Source: Rhodospirillales bacterium | GTDB taxonomy: Bacteria; Pseudomonadota; Alphaproteobacteria; Rhodospirillales; Shumkoniaceae | Reading direction: 5' to 3' | NCBI GenBank assembly: GCA_018432935.1 | Contig: JAHDSF010000029.1 | Coordinates: 1-35,032, forward strand | DNA length: 35,032 nucleotides | Shown here: positions 1 through 8,759 of the stretch, piece by piece | How positions within the stretch are numbered: the stretch's first letter is position 1 | How the letters are laid out: each line of letters starts with the position of its first letter | Notes under the pieces: model-generated | What the model was told of the DNA's origin: nothing | The model's input: the letters and a program-made list of their open reading frames with translations, nothing else | Database searches by the model: none | Translations under genes and position numbers: made by a program

Positions 1-142
1 CCGCTCCGCTCGCGCCAGCAAGGCGCTGCGCGTCGCGCGGGTCCCTCCTATGGACTACCGGGACAAGGCGCACCTTCAACGCAGAGGGGGGGGTCAACAT
101 TGCACGCCGAAACGGGGTCAGCTTTGGATGCCGATTGACACA
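1..142. mobile_element. Terminal end of an IS21-type insertion sequence (body outside window)
   Basis: Two tandem 21-bp copies, at 90-110 and 114-134, share the pattern GGGGTCA-[A/G]C-[A/T]TTG-N-A-[C/T]-GCCGA with a 24-bp period, followed by TTGACACA at 135-142. Multiple terminal repeats with GGGGTCA and GCCGATTGACA blocks are typical of IS21-family ends in alphaproteobacteria. The outward end appears to be near 142, so the element would extend left out of the window. No transposase reading frame is visible here. The family call is from memory of such ends and could be wrong. Confidence 0.45.
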
Positions 143-196
143 ATGCAGAAGCAGCAGCATCGGCAGAGGTTGACCCTAACCGGACCTCTCTGCCCT

Positions 197-940
197 TCAC
201 TTCTGCCGTTGCACCTCGGTCGCCAGAACGTAGCCGCCGCCGCGGACCGTCTTGATGAGCTCGGGGCTCTTGGGGTCGGCTTCCAGCTTGCGCCGCAGGC
301 GGCCGACCTGGACGTCGATGGTGCGGTCCTCGGGTCCCGCGGTGCGGCCGCGCGCGAGGCTGAGGAGCTCGTCCCGGTCCATCACCCGCTGCGGGTTCAG
401 GAGGAAGACGAGCAGCAGGTCGAACTCTCCCCCGGTGAGGTCGACCAGTACCCCGTCGGGGGCGTAAAGGCGCCGCCGCCCGGTGTCGAGGGTCCAGCCG
501 GCGAAGGCGAGGACGTCCCGGTGCGGTCCCTGGCGGGGGGAGACGCGAGAGCTGCCGGAAGGCTCGCCGCGGGCGCCGAGACGGCGCAGCACCGCTTTGA
601 TGCGGGCCAGCAGCTCGCGCGTGCTGAACGGTTTCGCCAGGTAGTCGTCGGCGCCCATCTCGAGACCGACCACGCGGTCGGTCTCGCTGCCCATGGCGGT
701 GAGCATGATGATCGGCACCTCGCTGGTGGCGCGGAGGTACCGGCACAAGGCCAACCCGTCCTCGCCCGGCAGCATGAGGTCGAGGATGACGAGGTCTACG
801 TCGCCGTCGTCCACGGTGGCGCGCATGCCGGCGCCGTCGGCGACGGCGGTCACCCGGAATCCCTCGGTCCCGAGAAACTGGCTCAGGAGTTCGCAGATCT
901 CCAGGTCGTCGTCGACGATGAGGATATGAGCCCCGCTCAT
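197..940 (-). CDS. OmpR-family response regulator (metal-responsive type)
   Basis: This 247-residue protein is a two-domain response regulator. The receiver domain spans about residues 5-118, with the acidic pocket DDD at 10-12, the phospho-acceptor D54 in VILDLMLPGEDG and K103 in YLAKPF. The C-terminal winged helix (about 150-242) ends with RRKLEADPKSPELIKTVRGGGYV, typical of OmpR/PhoB regulators. Its ATG overlaps the stop of the upstream kinase gene (ATGA), so the two are translationally coupled in kinase-regulator order. The divergent Cus-type efflux operon suggests control of copper or silver efflux, as by CusR or CopR; that is inference. A likely binding site is the TTTACA direct repeat at 2238-2253. 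It is related to, but distinct from, the regulator at 14167. Confidence 0.93.
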   Translation of the reverse strand: MSGAHILIVDDDLEICELLSQFLGTEGFRVTAVADGAGMRATVDDGDVDLVILDLMLPGEDGLALCRYLRATSEVPIIMLTAMGSETDRVVGLEMGADDYLAKPFSTRELLARIKAVLRRLGARGEPSGSSRVSPRQGPHRDVLAFAGWTLDTGRRRLYAPDGVLVDLTGGEFDLLLVFLLNPQRVMDRDELLSLARGRTAGPEDRTIDVQVGRLRRKLEADPKSPELIKTVRGGGYVLATEVQRQK

Positions 941-2148
941 GCCACGGCGGCTCCCTGAGGGATGGTGACGGTGACCCGCAGGCCTCCCCCTTCGCGGTTC
1001 TCCAGGCGGATGTCGCCACCATGGGCGTGCACGATCGTGCGGGCGACCGTCATGCCGAGCCCGATGCCGCCGGTCCTGCGGTTGCGGGAGCCCTCCAGCC
1101 GATAGAACGGGGTGAAGACCTTCTTCATCTCAGCTTCGGGGATGCCTGGCCCATCGTCCTCGATGACCACCTCGATGTCCCCGTCGAGCCGTCCGGCCCG
1201 CACCGCCGCGCGGCCGCCGTAACGGGCGGCATTCTCGATCAGGTTGGCGAAGGCACGCTTGAGGGATGCCGGCCGGCAGGTGCAGACCAGCCGGCTTTCC
1301 CAGGCGTAGTCCGCCGCCAGCCCGAGGTCGCTTGCGTCGTCACATACGGTTTCCAGCATGGCGGCGAGGTCCACCGTCTGAGAGAGTTCGTCGGTTGCCT
1401 CGCCGCGCGCGAACTCTAGAACCGAGGAGACCATCGTCTCCATCTCGCCAAGATCGGCGAGCATGCGTTCCCGCGCCTCTCCTTCCGGCAGCATCTCGAC
1501 GCGAAGACGCATGCGGGTCACCGGGCTCCGCAGGTCGTGCGAGATCGCCGCGACCATCCGCGTGCGGTCCTCGACGAAGCGACGGATACGCTCCTGCATC
1601 TGGTTGAAGGCGGCGACCGCGCGCCGCACCTCCCTCGGTCCGCCTCCGGGCAGCGGCGGCCCGCTGACATGCCGTCCCAGACGGTCGGCCGCCTGGGCAA
1701 AGGCGGCCAGCGGGCGTCCGACCCAGGTCGTCGCCCACGCCCCCAGGCCGACGATCGCGGCCACCATGACCAGGGTCGAGACGACCATGTGGGGAGACCA
1801 CAGGGACGGTGGGTGCTGGGGAGGCCCGGCGCGAAAGCCGGCGGCGCTGCCGTCGACGAGCGGCAGGACGAGATCCGCCGAGGCGCCCCGTTCCCATCCC
1901 CAGGATACCTCGAGCCCGGCATCGCTCAGTGTTTGCGCCAACCGCGGCCGCTCGCCGGCCGGCGCTTCCGCGATCTGGCGCGCGGCCGAGGCGATGCGGA
2001 CGAGGCACGCTGTGGCGTCGCCCGCAATGTGCGCGTCCTGCGCCTCGACCGAGATCAGCGCCATGCTGGCGACATGCGACAACGTCAGCCCGACGACCAG
2101 CACGACCATGGTCCGCCCGGCGATCGAATCTGGAAGCAGGAACCTCAT
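937..2148 (-). CDS. Sensor histidine kinase, partner of the 197-940 regulator
   Basis: This is a 403-residue membrane histidine kinase. TM1 lies near residues 11-32 and TM2 near 120-142, enclosing a periplasmic sensor loop of about 85 residues. A HAMP segment follows (about 143-195), then HisKA with H204 in AAISHDLRSPVTRMRLRVE, the N-box NLIENAARYG near 303-311, G1 DDGPGIP near 331-337 and G2 TGGIGLGM near 359-366. An in-frame ATG at 2193 gives a 15-residue extension without hydrophobic character, so I chose 2148, where MRFLLPDSIAGRTMVV leads straight into TM1. The ligand is inferred to be periplasmic Cu or Ag because the gene diverges from a CusCBA-like operon. The sensor loop has few Met or Cys residues, so metal binding is not shown by the sequence. 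Confidence 0.92.
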   Translation of the reverse strand: MRFLLPDSIAGRTMVVLVVGLTLSHVASMALISVEAQDAHIAGDATACLVRIASAARQIAEAPAGERPRLAQTLSDAGLEVSWGWERGASADLVLPLVDGSAAGFRAGPPQHPPSLWSPHMVVSTLVMVAAIVGLGAWATTWVGRPLAAFAQAADRLGRHVSGPPLPGGGPREVRRAVAAFNQMQERIRRFVEDRTRMVAAISHDLRSPVTRMRLRVEMLPEGEARERMLADLGEMETMVSSVLEFARGEATDELSQTVDLAAMLETVCDDASDLGLAADYAWESRLVCTCRPASLKRAFANLIENAARYGGRAAVRAGRLDGDIEVVIEDDGPGIPEAEMKKVFTPFYRLEGSRNRRTGGIGLGMTVARTIVHAHGGDIRLENREGGGLRVTVTIPQGAAVA

Positions 2149-2237
2149 CCGGTGCACCCCAGGCTGCTGCAAAGCGCCGCACCATACTCCCATGGTATCG
2201 CGGCCGCCGGCGCTTCCGTAACAGCTCTCCCGTTCCG

Positions 2238-2253
2238 TTTACAGTATTTTACA
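2238..2253. promoter_or_regulatory. Direct-repeat response-regulator box in divergent promoter region
   Basis: TTTACA occurs at 2238-2243 and again at 2248-2253, exactly one helical turn apart, between the divergent kinase gene (start 2148) and the efflux operon (start 2322). A TATAAG hexamer at 2276-2281 could be the -10 element of the plus-strand operon. Ten-base-spaced hexamer repeats are the normal binding geometry of OmpR-family dimers. A near-identical site, including the flanking CAGCC, lies at 12302-12317. Assignment to the 197-940 regulator is inference from position. Confidence 0.6.
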
Positions 2254-2321
2254 CGGCAGCCGCTCCGCTCGATCGTATAAGAGCAACAGCCGAACCATCG
2301 GCATCGGTCCGTCTACGAAGC

Positions 2322-2744
2322 ATGGATGTTGATATGTTGTTGCACCGGATTCCGGCACTGGCCTTTTGCGCTTTCTTGACTTCATTCACGGCTTCTGCCG
2401 CTTCCACCGACTACCGTTTCGAGGTGGTGAACCCCCATTTGGACACCTCGCCCACGGCCCCCATCTCCGTCCGGCTGATCCACGTGCCGACCGGCAGGCC
2501 GGTCACCGATGCCGTGATCCTGCCTGCGCGCCTCGAGATGATGATGGGGAACGCGCCCATGGTCGCGAAGGTCATGCCCCAGGGCAGCGACGGCAAGGGC
2601 ACCTACCGCCTGGTCGCGGACGTCTCGATGGAGGGGACCTGGACCCTGAAGCTGTCGGCTAAGGCCCAGGGCGAGGCGGAGACGATCACCGGGGCGATTC
2701 CGGTCTTCGCCGCCAAGGATGCTCGCGGACATTCCGGCCACTGA
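2322..2744 (+). CDS. FixH/YtkA-like periplasmic protein, first gene of efflux operon
   Basis: The product is 140 residues with an N-terminal hydrophobic segment (MDVDMLLHRIPALAFCAFLTS) that looks like a signal peptide ending near ASAA. The mature part has a single beta-sandwich-like domain with the YtkA/FixH pattern, including SVRLIHVPTGRPVTDAVI, a Met cluster LEMMMGNAPMVAKVM near residues 74-88, and GTYRLVADVSMEGTWTLKLSA. The end is His-containing (GHSGH). Proteins of this family often open heavy-metal RND operons and may bind or deliver metal in the periplasm; the Met cluster fits Cu(I) or Ag(I) but that is inference. The start could also be the ATG at 2334. The TolC-family gene follows within 25 bases. 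Confidence 0.75.
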   Translation: MDVDMLLHRIPALAFCAFLTSFTASAASTDYRFEVVNPHLDTSPTAPISVRLIHVPTGRPVTDAVILPARLEMMMGNAPMVAKVMPQGSDGKGTYRLVADVSMEGTWTLKLSAKAQGEAETITGAIPVFAAKDARGHSGH

Positions 2745-2767
2745 TTTCGACAGAATTGGACAGCGCG

Positions 2768-4036
2768 ATGATGCAGCACGCGGTCGTTCTTGCGGCGGCC
2801 CTGGTCGTCGGCATGCCCGCTCTTGCACAGCAGCAGCTGCACGGGGAACCCGGAGTTACGGTCGACGACCTCGTCGCCATCGCACGCCGCATGAGCCCTG
2901 ACCTCCAGGTGGCAGCGCTCGAGGCGGAGGCCGCCGCAGCCAGGATTGACGGCGCCGGCAGCCTTCCGGACCCGAAGCTCCAGGTCACCATCGACGACTG
3001 GATGCGCAACGAGCCGGGGTACCTGCCGCGGGCTGACTGGTACAGGGCCACCAAGAAGCTGACCGTCTCGCAGGAGCTGCCCTTCTGGGGCAAGCGTGAC
3101 CTCAGGCGCGAGATCGCCGAAGCGAACGCCCGCGAGGCGTCCATGATGCGCCTCCAGGTCGAGAACGAGCTGATCGCCAAGGTCAAGGCCGCGCATGCCC
3201 AGTATCATGCCGCCCACCTGGCCGGCGACCTCGCGCGCAATCTTCGCGACCGGCTCGACACCCTGGCGAAGCTGACTCGTACCCGCTACGCGCAGGGGAC
3301 CGGCAAGCAGCAGGACGCCACCCGGGCGGAGGTCGAGAAGGCAATGCTGGAAGCCGAGATCGCCCGTACCGATGGCGAGCGCCTGCGGGCCAAGGCGGCG
3401 ATCAATCGCCTCCTGGCGCGGCCGGCCGAGGCGCCTCTGGCGGAGACCCCGTCGCCGCGTCTCGTGCCTCCCGTCGAGGCGTTGAACCTGGCCGCGCTCA
3501 CCGACCGCGCGCAGACCCAGAATCCCGAGGTCCTGGCCGAGGTCGCCGCGATCGAAGGGTCTGACAAGAGCGCAAAGCTGGCAGAAAAGAGCTGGTACCC
3601 CGACTTCGAAGTCGGCTTCGGCGCCTTTAGGCAGGAAGAGCGTTTCGCCGGCTACGAGGCGATGGTGCGCTTCAACATCCCCCTCCAGTGGGGGCTGCGC
3701 AAGTCCGAGATCGGCGAGGCCAAGGCCATGGCCTCGGCGGCGCGCGCGCGGCGCGAAGCCCGGGCGCTCAAGCTCGGCAATCAGGTCGCCGATGCCTGGA
3801 TCGCGCTCAAGACCGCACGGAAAGTGGAGCAGGTTCTGCGCGACAGCCAGCTGCCGCAGGCCGAGATCGGATTCCGGGCGGCCGCTCGCAGCTACGAGCT
3901 CGGGCGCACCGAGCTGGTCGACGTGATCATGACGGAGCAGCAGCTGTGGAAGGCGCACATAGACCTCATCAAGACCGTGTTCGAGCAGCAGATCCAACTC
4001 GCCGAGCTCGAACGGTTGGTGGCGGGGGAGCTGTGA
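2768..4036 (+). CDS. TolC-family outer-membrane channel of heavy-metal efflux system
   Basis: This is a 422-residue outer-membrane efflux protein of the CusC/CzcC type. The N-terminus MMQHAVVLAAALVVGMPALA is a clear signal peptide with probable cleavage before QQQ. The body shows the two long helical-hairpin repeats of TolC proteins, with ARRMSPDLQVAALEAEAAAARIDGAG near the start of the first and NPEVLAEVAAIEGSDKSAKLAEKSWYPDFEVGFG in the second. An in-frame TTG at 2756 would add four residues; the ATG at 2768 is more likely. It would form the outer-membrane exit of a tripartite pump with the adaptor (4080) and RND protein (5595). No lipoprotein Cys follows the signal peptide, unlike E. coli CusC. 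Confidence 0.9.
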   Translation: MMQHAVVLAAALVVGMPALAQQQLHGEPGVTVDDLVAIARRMSPDLQVAALEAEAAAARIDGAGSLPDPKLQVTIDDWMRNEPGYLPRADWYRATKKLTVSQELPFWGKRDLRREIAEANAREASMMRLQVENELIAKVKAAHAQYHAAHLAGDLARNLRDRLDTLAKLTRTRYAQGTGKQQDATRAEVEKAMLEAEIARTDGERLRAKAAINRLLARPAEAPLAETPSPRLVPPVEALNLAALTDRAQTQNPEVLAEVAAIEGSDKSAKLAEKSWYPDFEVGFGAFRQEERFAGYEAMVRFNIPLQWGLRKSEIGEAKAMASAARARREARALKLGNQVADAWIALKTARKVEQVLRDSQLPQAEIGFRAAARSYELGRTELVDVIMTEQQLWKAHIDLIKTVFEQQIQLAELERLVAGEL

Positions 4037-4079
4037 GACTGGGTCCCCAAAAAACGACGGCAAACAAAGGCGAAGCAGA

Positions 4080-5540
4080 ATGAAGAGCGCAGGAATCGTA
4101 CTGACCGGCTTTGTCGTCGCCGGCGCCCTCGGCGGCGTCTGGCTAGGGCGGGAGACGGCGCACCTGCCGCTTTCCGCAGCGTTGCCGTTACCGGTAGTGA
4201 CCGTGCCTGCGGAGGCCGCGGTGAACCTTCGCCACGACAGCGCCGTCCACGCCGCGGCCGAGATGGCCAAGGAGCGCGAGATCCTGTACTACCAGCACCC
4301 CGACGGAACGGCCGACTTCTCGGCTGCGCCCAAGAGGGACGACCGGGGCCGCGACTACATTGCGGTCTACGCAGACCCCGAGCCGGCGGCCGAGCCTTCC
4401 AAGCCGGCGGGCAAGGGGAAGATCCTCTACTACCGCAACCCGATGGGGCTGCCCGACACGTCGCCGGTGCCGAAGAAGGACGGCATGGGGATGGATTACG
4501 TCCCCGTCTACGAGGGAGAGGACGGCGGCAGCACCTTGAACGTCAGCCTGGACAAGGTCCAGAAGCTCGGTGTCAGGACCGCGGCCGCGGAGCGGCGGCA
4601 TCTGATGCGGCCGATCCGGGCCGTCGGAACGGTCCAGGTCGACGAGCGCAAGCTCCACGTCGTCTCGACTAAGTTCGAGGGCTACATTGAGCGGCTGCAC
4701 GTCAATCAGACCGGCCAGCCGGTCGGCCGTGGCCAGCCTCTGATGGAGATCTATAGCCCTGATCTGGTGCTGGCCCAGCAGGAGTACGTAGTCGCCCTGC
4801 AGGGCGCCAAATCGCTGGAGGCGGCCCGTCCCGAGGCCCGCGAGGCCGCCCGGTCGCTCGCCGATGGCGCTCTGGCGCGGCTACGCAACTGGGACATCTC
4901 GGCGACCCAGATCGAGCGCCTGCGCGACGGCGGCGAGTCCTCGCGCACTCTGACGCTTTCTTCGCCGGCCAACGGGGTAGTTATGGAGAAGCGGGCGATC
5001 CAGGGCATGCGCTTCATGCCGGGCGAGATGCTCTACCAGATCGCCGACCTTTCGACCGTGTGGGTGATCGCCGAGGTCTTCGAGCAGGACTTGGCCCAAG
5101 TGGCCCTGGGACAGAAAGCGGACGTGACTTTCAACGCCCTCCCCGGCCTTGTCGCCACCGGCAAGGTGACCTTCATCTATCCCACCGTGACCGAGCAGAC
5201 CCGGACCGCGCGGGTCCGCATAGAGCTGCCCAACCCCAAGGGCACGCTGCGGCCGGCGCTCTATGCGGCGGTCGAACTGGCGGCGCCGGCATCGTCGTCG
5301 GCCGTGGTCGCGGTTGCCGATTCAGCCGTCCTCGACTCCGGCACCAGGCAGGCCGTGCTGGTGGAGAGGGGCGAGGGTCTCTACGAGCCTCGCGAGGTAC
5401 GGACCGGTGCTCGCGGCGGCGGCTTCATCGAAGTCCTGGAGGGGCTCAGGGAGGGCGAGAAGGTGGTCGTCAGGGCCAATTTCCTGATCGATGCCGAGAG
5501 CAACCTCCGCGCCGCCCTGCAGCAGTTCCGGAATGATTGA
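4080..5540 (+). CDS. cusB: CusB-type RND periplasmic adaptor with duplicated metal-binding module
   Basis: This is a 486-residue membrane-fusion protein. A signal anchor or signal peptide occupies residues 1-25. Two heavy-metal-binding modules follow in tandem: a degenerate one near residues 62-95 (ILYYQHPDGTADFSAAPK to YIAVY) and a canonical one near 118-148 (ILYYRNPMGLPDTSPVPKK, then DGMGMDYVPVY). The first copy has lost the Met residues kept in the second. The adaptor part has barrel-sandwich and helical-hairpin regions (GYIERLHVNQTGQPVGRGQPLMEIYSPDLVLAQQEY) and a beta-barrel segment (VWVIAEVFEQDLAQVALGQKADVTFNALPG). In the family this protein receives Cu(I) or Ag(I) and passes it to CusA. 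It begins 43 bases after the channel gene in one operon. Confidence 0.9.
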   Translation: MKSAGIVLTGFVVAGALGGVWLGRETAHLPLSAALPLPVVTVPAEAAVNLRHDSAVHAAAEMAKEREILYYQHPDGTADFSAAPKRDDRGRDYIAVYADPEPAAEPSKPAGKGKILYYRNPMGLPDTSPVPKKDGMGMDYVPVYEGEDGGSTLNVSLDKVQKLGVRTAAAERRHLMRPIRAVGTVQVDERKLHVVSTKFEGYIERLHVNQTGQPVGRGQPLMEIYSPDLVLAQQEYVVALQGAKSLEAARPEAREAARSLADGALARLRNWDISATQIERLRDGGESSRTLTLSSPANGVVMEKRAIQGMRFMPGEMLYQIADLSTVWVIAEVFEQDLAQVALGQKADVTFNALPGLVATGKVTFIYPTVTEQTRTARVRIELPNPKGTLRPALYAAVELAAPASSSAVVAVADSAVLDSGTRQAVLVERGEGLYEPREVRTGARGGGFIEVLEGLREGEKVVVRANFLIDAESNLRAALQQFRND

Positions 5541-5549
5541 TCTTTCGCG

Positions 5550-5573
5550 CCGTTCCCGCAACGGCGGGAATGG
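5550..5573 (+). repeat. Intercistronic stem-loop between adaptor and pump genes
   Basis: A 10-bp stem (5550-5559 with 5564-5573, one G-U pair) encloses a 4-base loop AACG, ending 21 bases before the pump start codon. There is no T tract, so it is unlikely to be a strong terminator. It may stabilise the upstream mRNA or tune expression of the pump relative to the adaptor; both roles are inference. Confidence 0.55.
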
Positions 5574-5594
5574 CAATAACGGGAAGAGTACCGC

Positions 5595-8500
5595 ATGATC
5601 GCCGGCCTGATCCGCTGGTCCAGCCGCAACGTATTTCTGGTCCTGGTGATGACCGCCTTCGTCGTCGGCGCCGGGGTACTGGCGGTCAAGCGGCTGCCGC
5701 TGGATGCGCTGCCCGATCTGTCGGACGTGCAGGTGATCCTCTACACCGACTATCCCGGTCAGGCCCCGCAGGTGGTCGAGGACCAGATCACCTATCCGCT
5801 GACGACCGCCATGCTTTCGGTGCCGAAATCCAAGCTGGTGCGAGGCTTTTCGTTCTTCGGGGTCAGCTTCGTCTACATCATCTTCGAGGACGGCACGGAT
5901 ATCTACTGGGCGCGTTCGCGCGTGCTCGAGTATGTCAATTTCGCGGCCAAGCGGCTGCCCCCCGGCATTAGCCCGTCCCTGGGACCGGACGCCACCGGGG
6001 TGGGTTGGGTCTACCAGTACGTGGTGCAGGCCAAGGAGCGCTCGCTGGCGGAGTTGCGGACGGTGCAGGACTGGTATCTCCGCTACCAGCTTGCCAAAGC
6101 AGAGGGCGTCGCCGAGGTCGCGTCCCTGGGCGGTTTCGTGCAGCAGTACCAAGTGGTGGTCGACCCGCAACGCCTCCAGGCCTATGGCATCCCGCTCGCG
6201 CGGGTCACAGAGGCGATCCGCAAGAGCAACATCGACGTCGGCGGCCGGGTCGTCGAGATGGCCGAAACCGAGTTCGTCGTGCGCGGCCGCGGCTACCTCA
6301 AGGGCGTCTCCGACATCGAGCAGATCGTGCTCAAGGTCCAGGCCGGAACGCCGGTGCTGCTGCGCGACGTAGCCCGGGTCGAGCTCGGCCCCGACGAGCG
6401 CCGCGGCCTCGCCGAACTCGACGGCGAGGGGGAGGCGGTCAGCGGCATCGTCGTGCAACGCTTCGGACAGAATGCACTCGCCGTCATCGAGAGGACCAAG
6501 GAGAAAATCGCCGAGATCTCCTCGGGTCTCCCCGAAGGGGTCAGTATCGAGACCGTCTACGATCGCTCCGACCTCATCAAGCGGGCGGTCGAGACCCTCA
6601 AGCACACGCTTATCGAGGAAAGCCTGATCGTCGCTGCCGTGTGCATCGTGTTCCTACTCCACGTGCGCTCGGCCCTGGTCGCCATCCTAATGCTGCCGGT
6701 CGGCGTTCTGATCGCGATCATCGTCATGGACGCGCTCGGCATGACCTCGAACATCATGAGCCTGGGCGGCATCGCGATCGCCATCGGCGCCATGGTCGAC
6801 GCCGCCATCGTCATGATCGAGAACGCCCACAAGCACCTGGAACGTCTCAAGCCGGGGGAGAGCCGTGCGCAAGCCCTGATCGACGCCGCCGTCGAAGTGG
6901 GACCCAGCCTGTTCTTCGGCCTCCTCATCATCACCGTGTCGTTCCTGCCCGTCTTCACCCTCGAGGCGCAGGAAGGCCGGTTGTTCAAGCCGCTCGCCTT
7001 TACCAAGACCTTCGCCATGGCGGGCGCGGCGCTGCTCTCGGTGACGCTGGTGCCGGTGCTGATGATGCTGTTCATCCGCGGCCGCATCCTCCCCGAGCGC
7101 AAGAACCCCATCAACCGCTTCCTGATCTGGATCTACCGCCCGTTGATCAAGGGCGTGCTGAAGGCGAAGACGCTGACCATCCTGCTCGCCGTCGCCGCGC
7201 TGGGCGCCTCGTGGTACCCGCTGTCGAAGCTGGGCTCCGAGTTCATGCCCGCCCTCAACGAAGGCACCATCCTCTACATGCCGACGACCCTGCCGGGGCT
7301 GTCGATCACCAAGGCGGCCGAGCTATTGCAGGTGCAGGACAAGATCATCAAGAGCTTCCCCGAGGTGGCTTCAGTGCTCGGCAAGGCAGGCCGCGCCGCC
7401 ACCGCCACCGATCCCGCCCCCACCGAGATGTTCGAGACGGTCATCAACCTGAAGCCGGAGAGCGAGTGGCGGCCGGGCATGACGTACGAGAAGCTGATCG
7501 CCGAGATGGACCGGGCGCTTCAGATGCCGGGCGTCTCCAACGCCTGGACCATGCCGCTGCGCGCCCGCATCGACATGCTTTCCACCGGCATCCGCACGCC
7601 GGTCGGCGTCAAGGTGTTCGGCAAGGACCTCGATGAGATGGAGAAGATCGCCCGCCAGATCGAGACCGTGGTGCGCAAAGTGCCCGGGACCACCTCGGCT
7701 TACGCCGAGCGCATCGGCGGCGGCTACTACCTGGACATTCAGCCCGACCGGGCGCAGCTCGCCCGTTATGGCCTCGCCGTCGACGACCTGCAGGAGGTGA
7801 TCCTGACCGCTCTGGGCGGCGAGTCCGTCACCACCACCGTCGAAGGCCGAGAGCGCTTCTCCGTCAACGTTCGATATCCGCGCGAGTTCCGTTCCGATCC
7901 CCAGGCGATCGCCAGCCGCGTCCTGGTGCACACGATGGATGGCACGCCGATTCCGCTTGGCCAGCTCGCCAAGCTGCGGCTGACCAAGGGGCCGGCCGGC
8001 ATCCGGACGGAGAACGCGCTGCTGTCGGCCTACATCTACGTCGACATCCGCGACCGCGACATCGGCGGTTACGTAGCCGACGCCCGCAGGGCGGTGCAGA
8101 GCGAGATCAAGCTGCCGCCGGGCTACTTCGTCACCTGGTCGGGGCAGTTCGAGTACATGGAGCGGGCGATCGAGAAGCTGAAGATCGTGGTCCCGATCAC
8201 CGTCTTCACTATCTTCCTGCTCCTGTTCATGAACTTCAGGCGGGTGACCGAGACCCTCATCGTCATGCTCTCGCTGCCCTTCTCGCTGGTCGGCGGCCTG
8301 TGGCTCCAATGGTACCTTGGCTACAACATGAGCGTGGCCGTCGCGGTCGGCTACATCGCGCTGGCCGGCGTCGCCGCTGAGACCGGCGTCGTCATGCTGA
8401 TCTACCTCGACCATGCGCTGAAGGAACTGCAGGCCGAACGCGCCCGCGAAGGGCGGCCGTTCACCCGCGCCGACCTCTACGCCGCGATCATGGAAGGGGC

Positions 8501-8759
8501 GGTGGAACGGGTGCGGCCCAAGATGATGACGGTGGTCGCCATCATGGCGGGCCTGCTGCCGATCATGTGGAGCACCGGCACCGGATCGGAGGTGATGCGC
8601 CGCATCGCCATGCCGATGGTCGGCGGCATGGTCTCCTCGACCGTTCTCACCCTCATCGTCATTCCGGCCGTGTACGCCCTGATCAAGGGCTTCGGCATCA
8701 TACGCTCCCGGGTCGCGATTGACACGGGGGTCTCCACGCCCATCCTGGAGGAAGCATGA
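5595..8759 (+). CDS. cusA: CusA/CzcA-family heavy-metal RND efflux pump
   Basis: The 1054-residue inner-membrane proton/metal antiporter is of normal HME-RND length. TM1 is near residues 12-32, followed by RLPLDALPDLSDVQVILYTDYPGQAPQVVEDQITYPL, a hallmark of CusA/CzcA proteins. The central helices carry GGIAIAIGAMVDAAIVMIENAHKHLE (proton-relay helix) and the pore domain has RIDMLSTGIRTPVGVKVFG, the region that holds metal-binding Met residues in CusA. A second TM bundle (about 850-1035) includes GYIALAGVAAETGVVMLIYLDHA. The RBS GGGAAGAG precedes the ATG at 5595. The sequence is closer to CusA-type monovalent pumps than to CzcA by context (CopA, CueR, DUF411), but specificity cannot be fixed without aligning the Met relay. 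Its stop overlaps the next gene by ATGA. Confidence 0.95.
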   Translation: MIAGLIRWSSRNVFLVLVMTAFVVGAGVLAVKRLPLDALPDLSDVQVILYTDYPGQAPQVVEDQITYPLTTAMLSVPKSKLVRGFSFFGVSFVYIIFEDGTDIYWARSRVLEYVNFAAKRLPPGISPSLGPDATGVGWVYQYVVQAKERSLAELRTVQDWYLRYQLAKAEGVAEVASLGGFVQQYQVVVDPQRLQAYGIPLARVTEAIRKSNIDVGGRVVEMAETEFVVRGRGYLKGVSDIEQIVLKVQAGTPVLLRDVARVELGPDERRGLAELDGEGEAVSGIVVQRFGQNALAVIERTKEKIAEISSGLPEGVSIETVYDRSDLIKRAVETLKHTLIEESLIVAAVCIVFLLHVRSALVAILMLPVGVLIAIIVMDALGMTSNIMSLGGIAIAIGAMVDAAIVMIENAHKHLERLKPGESRAQALIDAAVEVGPSLFFGLLIITVSFLPVFTLEAQEGRLFKPLAFTKTFAMAGAALLSVTLVPVLMMLFIRGRILPERKNPINRFLIWIYRPLIKGVLKAKTLTILLAVAALGASWYPLSKLGSEFMPALNEGTILYMPTTLPGLSITKAAELLQVQDKIIKSFPEVASVLGKAGRAATATDPAPTEMFETVINLKPESEWRPGMTYEKLIAEMDRALQMPGVSNAWTMPLRARIDMLSTGIRTPVGVKVFGKDLDEMEKIARQIETVVRKVPGTTSAYAERIGGGYYLDIQPDRAQLARYGLAVDDLQEVILTALGGESVTTTVEGRERFSVNVRYPREFRSDPQAIASRVLVHTMDGTPIPLGQLAKLRLTKGPAGIRTENALLSAYIYVDIRDRDIGGYVADARRAVQSEIKLPPGYFVTWSGQFEYMERAIEKLKIVVPITVFTIFLLLFMNFRRVTETLIVMLSLPFSLVGGLWLQWYLGYNMSVAVAVGYIALAGVAAETGVVMLIYLDHALKELQAERAREGRPFTRADLYAAIMEGAVERVRPKMMTVVAIMAGLLPIMWSTGTGSEVMRRIAMPMVGGMVSSTVLTLIVIPAVYALIKGFGIIRSRVAIDTGVSTPILEEA

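Noticed and set aside
2603-4270. 555-codon open frame on the minus strand
   Set aside because: It is antisense to the TolC-family gene and has the His/Arg/Leu-rich composition of a high-GC shadow frame; the plus-strand gene has clear family motifs.
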